Shown here: one piece after another, positions 58,696 to 64,000 of the stretch
Layout: each line of letters starts with the position of its first letter
How positions within the stretch are numbered: the stretch's first letter is position 1
Assembly: GCF_002217285.1 (NCBI RefSeq)
Contig: NZ_MUGW01000026.1
Location: forward strand, 62,001 to 126,000
DNA: 64,000 nucleotides
Direction of reading: 5' to 3'
Source of the DNA: Flavobacterium hercynium
Lineage (GTDB): Bacteria > Bacteroidota > Bacteroidia > Flavobacteriales > Flavobacteriaceae
The notes under the pieces: generated by a model
Told to the model about the DNA's origin: nothing
Database searches by the model: none
Seen by the model: only the letters and a program-made list of their open reading frames with translations
Program-made: the position numbers and the translations under genes

Positions 58696-58788
58696 GAATG
58701 GTAAATGGTGAGTTATAGAAGTTAAACGAATTATCGATTAAACAAATCAACGATTCAACATTTACAATTCACCATTCAAAATTCACCA
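58696..58788. terminator. Possible bidirectional terminator/repeat between convergent genes
   Basis: The 93-bp gap between convergent genes has aatggtga (58704-58711), which can pair with either of two tcaccatt copies (58769-58776 and 58783-58790). Between them lie cgattaaacaaat-type units like those at 46686-46887. The loop is long and there is no clear T-tract, so terminator function is only suggested by position and pairing. Confidence 0.35.
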
Positions 58789-59457
58789 TTATAAAAGTCC
58801 GAGTTTCCTCGCTTTATCAATCAGGTCTTTATCACCGCCTTTGGTATCGAGGATTTGGTCTTTGATATTGGCTTTACGTTTTTCGATGGCGCTCATAGAA
58901 AGCGGAATGTAATTGGGAAGATTAACAGTTTTGACACCTTCTGATAATAATATTAAAATTTGACTATCATGATTGTCCCAATTGATATTTTTTTTGAACA
59001 ATTCTCTTTGAGAATCTTTTATAGTCTGGCTTTTAAAAAATTCACCATTTAGAATTTTTTGACAGATTACCGGAAATAGTTCGAAGTTTATATCGCTTTT
59101 TGCAATAAATCCTTCCGGTTTTATTTCTTTAATGATCTTGTCAACAGTCAAAGGTTCGCTATGCATAGTAAGAAGAACTACTTTGCAGGAAGGAAATTTT
59201 TTTCTAAGAAGTATAGCTAAATCAACCCCATTATTGATATTCTGAGCTTTATAAGGCGGAATGCTGATATCTAATAAAGCAAAATGTATTGAAGTTTTTT
59301 GTTTTTCGTAAAGTTCTATTTTATTGAATGCTTCTTCACCATTATAACTTTTGATAAAATGCAAATCCTGTTCTTTAAGCCCATTATATGATAATAAATT
59401 AATGTAACTGTCAACAGTCATAGGATGATCATCAACGATAAAAATGTTTAAACTCAT
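58789..59457 (-). CDS. NarL/LuxR-type response regulator
   Basis: A 222-residue two-component regulator. The receiver domain (residues 1-125) has the acidic pair Asp9-Asp10, phospho-acceptor Asp63 in LLDIS, Thr97 and Lys120. The C-terminal region (about 155-222) fits a LuxR-type helix-turn-helix (DSQILILLSEGVKTVNLPNYIPLSMSAIEKRK), ending in the KARKLGLL tail common in flavobacterial members. It is transcribed divergently from a small lipoprotein gene and a TPR histidine kinase 440 bp away, which is the probable partner. Its 3' end faces the end of the biosynthetic run. Whether it controls the cluster cannot be decided from sequence. Confidence 0.9.
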   Translation of the reverse strand: MSLNIFIVDDHPMTVDSYINLLSYNGLKEQDLHFIKSYNGEEAFNKIELYEKQKTSIHFALLDISIPPYKAQNINNGVDLAILLRKKFPSCKVVLLTMHSEPLTVDKIIKEIKPEGFIAKSDINFELFPVICQKILNGEFFKSQTIKDSQRELFKKNINWDNHDSQILILLSEGVKTVNLPNYIPLSMSAIEKRKANIKDQILDTKGGDKDLIDKARKLGLL

Positions 59458-59478
59458 AAATTAAAATTCAATTTGAAC

Positions 59479-59486
59479 CAAATATA
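59479..59486 (-). promoter_or_regulatory. Candidate -7 element of the response-regulator promoter
   Basis: On the minus strand the sequence reads tatatttg, a match to the Bacteroidota -7 consensus TAnnTTTG. It would place the transcript start about 15 bases before the regulator's ATG (59457). No good TTTG -33 box is seen at the expected distance, so this is tentative. Confidence 0.4.
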
Positions 59487-59496
59487 GTTAAAATAC

Positions 59497-59511
59497 TACG
59501 GAAATCCCGTA
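59497..59511. promoter_or_regulatory. Inverted repeat tacgg-aaatc-ccgta in the divergent promoter region
   Basis: Five-bp perfect arms extend as a looser dyad into ttaaaatac / gtacaatttaa on each side (about 59488-59519). It lies just upstream of the candidate -7 element of the regulator gene and between the divergent genes, where an operator would be expected. No binding protein is known. Confidence 0.3.
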
Positions 59512-59577
59512 CAATTTAAAAAAAATAATGTTTTTCTTTTACGGATAATTCATAATAACTAAAAAAAATATTATCTT

Positions 59578-59808
59578 ATGAAAAGTAAATTGTACATTTT
59601 GGGGCTTGTCTTTATTTCTCTTTCAGTATTTTCTTGTTCAACTGATGAACTTGAAAATCAAGATGTTAAAGGCGTTAAATTTGAAAAACGGAATGAGTTG
59701 GCGACTCAAAAACCAGATTCGATCATTGTGGGAGCACAGCCATTGCCGGACAATGGAGGTGAAAATGTTTATGGAGATCCAAGTAATCCTAAACCACCTA
59801 GACGCTAG
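59578..59808 (+). CDS. Very small lipoprotein, unknown function
   Basis: A 76-residue protein with a lipoprotein signal peptide whose lipobox ends LSVFSC (Cys near residue 20), followed by a short hydrophilic, proline-rich tail (QPLPDNGGENVYGDPSNPKPPRR). There is no recognisable domain. It lies between a response regulator and a sensor kinase, 120 bp downstream of the regulator's start on the opposite strand. It could be a target or accessory sensor of that system, but this rests only on position. The ATG at 59578 is the natural start. Confidence 0.7.
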   Translation: MKSKLYILGLVFISLSVFSCSTDELENQDVKGVKFEKRNELATQKPDSIIVGAQPLPDNGGENVYGDPSNPKPPRR

Positions 59809-59861
59809 GCATTTATTTAGCGATTATTAATAGTATTATGTTCTGATTTATTTCAAAATGA

Positions 59862-59869
59862 TATATTTG
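59862..59869 (+). promoter_or_regulatory. Candidate -7 element for the histidine kinase gene
   Basis: The sequence tatatttg matches TAnnTTTG and lies 25 bases before the kinase start. The -33 region is weak (no TTTG at the expected spacing). It supports a transcript start near 59875. Confidence 0.33.
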
Positions 59870-59894
59870 TTGTAATAAAAATACCATTTTTAAC

Positions 59895-61919
59895 TTGACT
59901 ATTCAAACTCGATTTTTTTACATCTTTATTGTTCTCATTTTTTTTTCTTGTAAAAAAAATGATTCGACGAATTATAAAAACAGCGTAACACATCTATTTG
60001 ATAAAAATTACGCGACTAGTTTAGAGAATCAAAAAAAGGAGGAATATTTAGATTCCAGCCTTTATCTTTTGAAGAAGATCCGGAATAATGCAGAACTGCG
60101 GGATGTCTATCTTGAAATAGCATCAGAGTATTATTATATCAATAGTTCTAAAAAATCGTTAGCGGTAAGCTTAAAAGCTTTAGAACTTTCAAAACGTGCC
60201 AATGATAGTATCAGAATGGCAAAGGCGTCTTATTTTGTGGGAGATTGTTATGAAAATACACGAAAAGACAGTGCCTATTTTTATTATCTGCAGGCTGAGA
60301 AATTATATCATAAACTTCAGGATTATGACAATGTTGCCAGGATGCTTTTTAGCAAAGGCTATGTTTTATTTTATGATGGTAATTACGTAGAATGCAGTGT
60401 TGAAATTTCTAAAGCTTTAAGTTATTTAAAAGGATCTAAAGATTACGAACTAATCTATAGTTGTAATACGTTAATGGGCAATTGCCTCGAAAAATTAGTT
60501 AAATACGATCAGGCTTTACAGTACCATGCTACCGCTTTGGAGGTGTTGGGCAAAATGAAATTCACAGGTAAAGATGATATTAATAAGTACAATGTCAGTT
60601 CTATAATAAATGTCTGTAATCTGTATGATTTACAAGGTGAGTATGCAAAATCGGCAAAAATACTAGAACCACTTTTAACTCCCGACTTAAGAAAAAAATG
60701 GCCGCGATTGTACGCCAATGTCATGAGTAATCTGGCGTACTCAAAGATGAAAAATAAAGACTATGAAAATGTAAAACCAATGTTGCTCGAGTCACTAAAA
60801 ATAGTCGATAGCATAGGTTTAGGTCCAGATATTTTATATAAAAAAATTCGAATAGGAGAATATTATCTGTCTCAAAAAGATACTCTAAATGCTATTAGTA
60901 CTTTAGAAGAAGCAAATCATCTGGCAGTAACGTTAAACAGCAGTAATGAGATTTTAACGACATTGCGATTTCTGTATAAAACAGATAAAAAAAAGATGCT
61001 GTTCTACACCAAAGAATACATCAAACTTAGTGATAGCATCAATGCAGTGCAAAAAAATGCTCATGATAAATATTCGCGAATCGAATACGAAACTTCAAGA
61101 ATCGAGGACGAGAATAAAATTTTAACTAAGAAAAACTTTTACATCTTAATTTCATCATTTGTTTTAATCTTAGCTTTATTAATCTTTACGCTTTTTAGAG
61201 GATTAAAATATAAAAATCTGGAAATGAAGTTCTTTAAAAAAGAGCAACAGGCAAATGAAGTGATTTATCAATTATTGATGGATCAGCATGAGAAAATAAC
61301 CACCGCGCGAGAAAACGAAAAAACCAAAATAGCCAAGGAATTACATGACGGCATTATGAATAAAATTTATAGTGTCAGAATGAATTTAGGTTTTTTTAAT
61401 TCGCAAAACGGTAACGAGATTGTAGAAAAAAGAAAATACTACATAACCGAATTACAACATATTGAAACAGAAGTCCGCACGATTTCACACGGTTTAAGTA
61501 ACAGCGCTTTCTTAGAACATAACGATTTCAATAATTTGCTATTAACTTTAGTAGATCATCAAAAAGAGATAAGCGATACCAAGTTTGTTTACACAGATAA
61601 TGAAACGATCGACTGGAGAAGCATTCAAATTATTTACAAAATAAACCTCTACAGAATAATTCAGGAGGCCATTCTGAATGTCAATAAATATGCAAATGCC
61701 AAAAGTTGCGAAGTAAAGATTTATAAAAAGAAACACAACATTCTAAAACTTACCATAACCGATGATGGCGTTGGATTTGATGTGAAAAACAGAAAAGCAG
61801 GAATTGGTTTAAGCAATATGAGAGACAGAGTAAGTTCTCTCAACGGAAAGTTTATTGTGGTTTCCAGCGTTAATTCCGGAACAAAAATCGAGGTTACTTT
61901 TACACTTGATTGGTTGTAG
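59895..61919 (+). CDS. TPR-containing sensor histidine kinase (HisKA_3 type)
   Basis: A 674-residue kinase. It has an N-terminal signal/lipoprotein-like segment (FFYIFIVLIFFSC), then helical repeats of TPR type (about residues 60-400, for example YLEIASEYYYINSSKKSLAVSLKALE), probably periplasmic. One membrane helix (about 414-434) follows. The cytoplasmic part has the phospho-acceptor His484 in KELHDGIMN of the HisKA_3 class, and an ATP-binding domain with N-box-like EAILNVNKYA, the DDGVGFD motif and GIGLSNMRDR. HisKA_3 kinases pair with NarL-type regulators such as the one at 58789-59457. The start is uncertain: TTG 59895 is the first usable codon, and no ATG precedes the signal sequence. 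The 3' end is 5 bp from the convergent XRE gene. Confidence 0.9.
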   Translation: MTIQTRFFYIFIVLIFFSCKKNDSTNYKNSVTHLFDKNYATSLENQKKEEYLDSSLYLLKKIRNNAELRDVYLEIASEYYYINSSKKSLAVSLKALELSKRANDSIRMAKASYFVGDCYENTRKDSAYFYYLQAEKLYHKLQDYDNVARMLFSKGYVLFYDGNYVECSVEISKALSYLKGSKDYELIYSCNTLMGNCLEKLVKYDQALQYHATALEVLGKMKFTGKDDINKYNVSSIINVCNLYDLQGEYAKSAKILEPLLTPDLRKKWPRLYANVMSNLAYSKMKNKDYENVKPMLLESLKIVDSIGLGPDILYKKIRIGEYYLSQKDTLNAISTLEEANHLAVTLNSSNEILTTLRFLYKTDKKKMLFYTKEYIKLSDSINAVQKNAHDKYSRIEYETSRIEDENKILTKKNFYILISSFVLILALLIFTLFRGLKYKNLEMKFFKKEQQANEVIYQLLMDQHEKITTARENEKTKIAKELHDGIMNKIYSVRMNLGFFNSQNGNEIVEKRKYYITELQHIETEVRTISHGLSNSAFLEHNDFNNLLLTLVDHQKEISDTKFVYTDNETIDWRSIQIIYKINLYRIIQEAILNVNKYANAKSCEVKIYKKKHNILKLTITDDGVGFDVKNRKAGIGLSNMRDRVSSLNGKFIVVSSVNSGTKIEVTFTLDWL

Positions 61920-61924
61920 TGAAG

Positions 61925-62167
61925 TTATTCGTCCTTTTTCAATTGCACACCTTTTAAAAGTTCACTTGGAGTTGTATCCAGTGCATTTGCAATTCTTATT
62001 AGTAAATTTATAGTGATACCTTGTTCGTTTCGGAGAATTCTTCGAATCGTAGTTTCAGTACAGTTGCTATCTCTGGCAAAAGAACTTTTATTTCCTTCAT
62101 ATTTTACAAGGAATAAATTATAAATTCTTTCGACTAATTCGGACTCTAATTTTTCAATGTGCTTCAT
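61925..62167 (-). CDS. Small XRE-type helix-turn-helix regulator
   Basis: An 80-residue protein. Residues about 24-72 form a Cro/CI-type helix-turn-helix (SSFARDSNCTETTIRRILRN...INLLIRIANALDTTPSELLKG), with no extra domain. Start is ATG at 62167. A 24-bp perfect palindrome lies 41 bp upstream, fitting autoregulation by a dimeric HTH protein (inference). Its target genes are not evident. Convergent with the kinase gene, with almost no gap. Confidence 0.85.
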   Translation of the reverse strand: MKHIEKLESELVERIYNLFLVKYEGNKSSFARDSNCTETTIRRILRNEQGITINLLIRIANALDTTPSELLKGVQLKKDE

Positions 62168-62207
62168 TTAACAAAGAAAAAGAAGTCAAATCAGCATTTT
62201 TAAAATT

Positions 62208-62231
62208 AAATTCGACTTATAAGTCGAATTT
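62208..62231. promoter_or_regulatory. 24-bp perfect palindrome upstream of the XRE gene (operator candidate)
   Basis: The site reads aaattcgactta followed directly by its reverse complement. With no spacer between arms it suits a symmetric DNA-binding dimer rather than an RNA hairpin. It begins 41 bp before the XRE start codon. Confidence 0.5.
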
Positions 62232-62308
62232 TTTATTATTTTTGTTCAAGAATATATGGATGCTAAAATGATTAACATAATTATTGGATAAAGGTATTTG
62301 TCATTGTA

Positions 62309-62408
62309 TGTCATTTCGACGAAGGAGAAATCTTCGTAAGTGACTCCACAAAGAGAGTGCAATCTTTGTCGACTTTGCAACGAAGATTTCTCCTTCGTCG
62401 AAATGACA
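62309..62408. repeat. Inverted repeat with perfect 29-bp arms and 42-bp loop
   Basis: Left arm 62309-62337 (tgtcatttcgacgaaggaga...) is the exact reverse complement of 62380-62408. The arms start and end tgtca/tgaca. There is no coding capacity inside. The length and sequence resemble dispersed extragenic palindromes of Flavobacterium genomes (from memory, not searched). It could be a mobile REP/MITE-like element or a strong RNA hairpin. Confidence 0.75.
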
Positions 62409-62479
62409 AGATTGTGTAAGTTGTTGTTATTAAGCTGTTCGTGGTGTTTAAAAGCACTTGGTACAAAAATAAAACCGTT

Positions 62480-62511
62480 TAGTACGGTACTATCCGTATA
62501 GTACCGTACTA
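62480..62511. promoter_or_regulatory. 14-bp-arm palindrome (tagtacggtactat-ccgt-atagtaccgtacta)
   Basis: The arms are perfect complements around a 4-base centre. There is no T-tract after it, so an operator or REP unit is more likely than a terminator. It lies 81 bp upstream of the small gene at 62592. Confidence 0.5.
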
Positions 62512-62591
62512 GAAAATCAATAGCTTACTTGCGCCATATTAGACGGAAAATAAGTTTTTCGTGTAGATAAATTAAATAACTAATAAAAATT

Positions 62592-62870
62592 ATGAAGGTG
62601 ATTGACAGTGCAGGATTGCAGATAGTAAGTAAAATTATTAAGGAAAGTATTAGTACCAAAAAAATACATTGTTTTTTGGAAAGAAGGGAAATCAAAAATA
62701 TTAAAAATCCGTCTTCCCATGACATGGAATCGTATGCAGAACATACTCATTTTCATATTTTGGTTTTAACAGATGAATATACTGCACATGCTGCTACTAA
62801 GTTAAATACCATTATAAAAACCAAAACAAAAGGAAGGTATTCTGCAACAATTTTGTTGTATCCAATCTAG
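62592..62870 (+). CDS. Small protein of unknown function
   Basis: A 92-residue open frame from ATG 62592, with an A-rich stretch (taataaaaatt) before the start. It has no signal peptide or membrane segment. The middle contains a His/acid-rich stretch (ESYAEHTHFHILVLTDEY) and the end looks like a beta-strand pair. I do not recognise a family. Support for a real gene comes from the intrinsic terminator 45 bp after its stop and the strong dyad upstream. Confidence 0.5.
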   Translation: MKVIDSAGLQIVSKIIKESISTKKIHCFLERREIKNIKNPSSHDMESYAEHTHFHILVLTDEYTAHAATKLNTIIKTKTKGRYSATILLYPI

Positions 62871-62914
62871 AGGAATAAAACCTTTCACTCGGTTTAGAGA
62901 TAGTAATAAAATGG

Positions 62915-62945
62915 AAAAGCGAATTATATACAGTTCGCTTTTTTT
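62915..62945 (+). terminator. Rho-independent terminator
   Basis: Arms aaaagcgaa (62915-62923) and ttcgctttt (62934-62942) flank a 10-base loop and run into seven T residues. It follows the small gene at 62592-62870. The rest of the gap to 63156 shows no gene. Confidence 0.75.
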
Positions 62946-63115
62946 GATTCTAAAATTATGTCCTATTCTATTATAATTTAAAGGTATTTTTACGAAAGTT
63001 TTGTTTTGCTTTGTTAAGCTGGAATAACTGTAAAGTAAATTAATGTAATGCACTATAAAAATAAGCTTTTAAGAAAGTATCAGAATCATAGGTATTACAT
63101 TATCACGACTAACTT

Positions 63116-63130
63116 TGCAATCTGATTGCA
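63116..63130. promoter_or_regulatory. Dyad tgcaat-ctg-attgca upstream of the metal-efflux locus
   Basis: Six-bp perfect arms lie just upstream of a tacatttg element (63143-63150) that matches the Bacteroidota -7 consensus. The position suits a repressor or activator site for the metal locus. The transcript would start within a few bases of the ATG at 63157, so a nearly leaderless mRNA is implied if the promoter is real. Confidence 0.3.
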
Positions 63131-63156
63131 TAAATTATTTCATACATTTGTACTAT

Positions 63157-63480
63157 ATGAGATGGAAAACAACAATATTATTAATTTACATACTAGGACT
63201 TCTTGCAGTTCCGTGCAGTGATGTATATAATAGTTGCGAAGATTCTTCATCCAGCCAAACAGAACTGACTCACAGTCACAGCGACGACAATGATGATCAT
63301 TGCACACCTTTTTGCCAATGTTCCTGCTGTAGTGTTTCAGCTCTTAAATTTACTTTTAAACTACCGGAATTTAATCTTCCACAACAACTAATCAGTGTTA
63401 GAAATGTAGTATTAAGAGACTGTCAGGTTATTTCCCGTTACTCCGGAAATATATGGCAACCGCCTAAACTTTTCGTCTAG
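63157..63480 (+). CDS. Small Cys/His-rich exported protein of the DUF6660 type, metal-efflux associated
   Basis: A 107-residue protein with an N-terminal hydrophobic segment (TTILLIYILGLLAVPCSD), followed by a His/Asp/Cys-rich stretch (HSHSDDNDDHCTPFCQCSCC) that looks suited to metal binding, and a C-terminal part ending SGNIWQPPKLFV. ATG 63157 is preferred over an upstream in-frame TTG (63115), because the signal segment starts at once after it. Proteins with this layout are commonly found directly upstream of CusA/CzcA efflux pumps in Bacteroidota, as here. The molecular role is unknown; metal sensing or buffering in the periplasm is an inference. Confidence 0.8.
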   Translation: MRWKTTILLIYILGLLAVPCSDVYNSCEDSSSSQTELTHSHSDDNDDHCTPFCQCSCCSVSALKFTFKLPEFNLPQQLISVRNVVLRDCQVISRYSGNIWQPPKLFV

Positions 63481-63560
63481 AATTTATTTTTGAATTGTGC
63501 TTTACTCACATGGTAATTTTTCTTTGGATAAATCACCAGTATCGTGATGTATCTTAAATT

Positions 63561-63580
63561 CCTGTAATCACAGGTCTTTT
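63561..63580 (+). terminator. Weak hairpin between the DUF6660-type gene and the efflux pump gene
   Basis: The sequence cctgt-aatc-acagg followed by tctttt is a short stem with a partial T-tract. It could be an attenuator or weak terminator within the operon; support is modest. Confidence 0.3.
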
Positions 63581-63655
63581 CTGCGCGCACATTCTAATTT
63601 TCTTCATTTTATATGGTGAAAGAAACTATTTTCTAAACTTTAAATTAGTTACATC

Positions 63656-64000
63656 GTGTTAGATAATATAATTAAATTCAGCATTAAGAACAAAATCATT
63701 ATTGGTTTAATGACATTGCTTCTTATTATTTGGGGTGCCTGGAGCGCTACCAAATTGCCCATAGATGCCGTGCCTGACATCACCAACAATCAGGTACAGA
63801 TCTTTACCAGCAGTCCTACACTTGCCGCACAGGAAGTAGAACAGCTCGTAACATTTCCGATAGAACAAAGTATAGCAACAGTTCCAAAAATTCAGGAAAT
63901 CAGAAGTATTTCAAGATTTGGACTTTCGGTAATTACCGTTGTGTTTGACGATGAAACCGATATTTATTTTGCCCGACAGCTTATCAATGAAAGATTGAAA
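63656..64000 (+). CDS. CusA/CzcA-type heavy-metal efflux RND permease, 5' part only
   Basis: The frame is open from GTG 63656 to the window end (115 codons). The translation begins LDNIIKFSIKNKIIIGLMTLLL and continues through KLPIDAVPDITNNQVQI, EVEQLVTFPIE, EIRSISRFGLSVITVVF and FARQLINERLK. These are the first membrane helix and the start of the periplasmic porter domain of the heavy-metal RND family, which exports Cu/Ag or Co/Zn/Cd. GTG is taken as start because LDNIIKFS aligns with the usual beginning of the family; there is no ATG at that place. About 90 percent of the gene is outside the window. Confidence 0.92.
   Translation, partial: MLDNIIKFSIKNKIIIGLMTLLLIIWGAWSATKLPIDAVPDITNNQVQIFTSSPTLAAQEVEQLVTFPIEQSIATVPKIQEIRSISRFGLSVITVVFDDETDIYFARQLINERLK

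Larger units (their letters stand above)
62168..62591. other. 424-bp intergenic region with three dyad elements, no gene
   Basis: From left to right it holds the 24-bp palindrome (62208-62231), a long inverted repeat (62309-62408) and a 14-bp-arm palindrome (62480-62511). A 66-residue minus-strand open frame (62525-62725) overlaps the next plus-strand gene and shows no domain, so it is not called. No transposase remnant is visible. Confidence 0.6.

Noticed and set aside
59606..59830. Second plus-strand frame overlapping the small lipoprotein
   Set aside because: The lipoprotein frame has a clean lipobox and ATG; the alternative frame has no plausible signal or domain.
62309..62408. Insertion sequence ends
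   Set aside because: The 42-bp interval between the arms cannot encode a transposase, and no target-site duplication was identified.
62525..62725. Minus-strand hydrophobic 66-codon frame
   Set aside because: It overlaps the plus-strand 92-codon gene that has a terminator behind it, and it lacks a start context or homology.

Overview
The window comes from an AT-rich member of the Bacteroidota, most likely a Flavobacteriaceae species close to Flavobacterium. The evidence is the Bacteroidota-type outer-membrane beta-barrel proteins, TAnnTTTG-type -7 promoter elements, A-rich start contexts without strong Shine-Dalgarno sites, a TPR histidine kinase with a NarL-type regulator, and palindromic extragenic repeats. 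About 57 kb (positions 1-56731, extending upstream of the window) is one plus-strand hybrid NRPS/PKS biosynthetic cluster.

Layout. The tail of an upstream carrier-protein gene (2-223) is followed by a KS-AT-ACP polyketide synthase (237-3467). Next come a TubC-docked NRPS with three modules (3464-13111; pockets read as Thr, Ser, Ser), a PKS/NRPS hybrid (13133-25069; KS-degenerate AT-ACP, then Gly, Orn, Gly modules) and a second hybrid (25083-30647; KS-degenerate AT-ACP, then a Val-like module). A plug-and-barrel TonB-dependent-type outer-membrane protein (30689-33073) and a 340-bp spacer full of palindromic repeats precede a TubC-docked four-module NRPS with a terminal thioesterase (33414-46685; basic residue, Ala, Ala, Ala). 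Then come a plugless outer-membrane barrel (46888-48690), a secreted NTF2/lumazine-binding-like protein (48741-49160), a type II thioesterase (49230-49946), a SyrD/PvdE-type ABC exporter (49954-51594), a C-A(Gly)-PCP-C NRPS ending in an orphan condensation domain (51610-56067), and an Sfp-type phosphopantetheinyl transferase (56027-56731). A secreted S33-type hydrolase with a C-terminal membrane bundle (56743-58695) closes the plus-strand run.

How it works together. The transferase would arm all carrier domains. The enzymes would build a long peptide with up to three malonate-derived units, and the type II thioesterase would edit misloaded carriers. The ABC protein and possibly the barrels would move the product through the envelope, and the periplasmic hydrolase could process it or protect the host. 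Only the first PKS has an intact acyltransferase (malonyl-type HAYH motif). The other two PKS modules keep only AT remnants, so they probably depend on malonyl loading in trans. In gene order the predicted chain is [upstream acyl]-malonyl-Thr-Ser-Ser-malonyl-Gly-Orn-Gly-malonyl-Val-basic-Ala-Ala-Ala, with a further Gly module whose place is unclear. No ketoreductase, dehydratase, epimerase or methyltransferase domain was seen. I do not recognise this product.

The right flank is ordinary chromosome: a response regulator (58789-59457, minus), a tiny lipoprotein (59578-59808) and a TPR sensor kinase (59895-61919) forming a divergent regulatory group; a small XRE regulator (61925-62167, minus) with a 24-bp palindrome in front of it; an intergenic stretch with a 29-bp-arm inverted repeat and a 14-bp-arm palindrome; a small unknown gene (62592-62870) with a good intrinsic terminator; and the start of a heavy-metal efflux locus (63157-64000).
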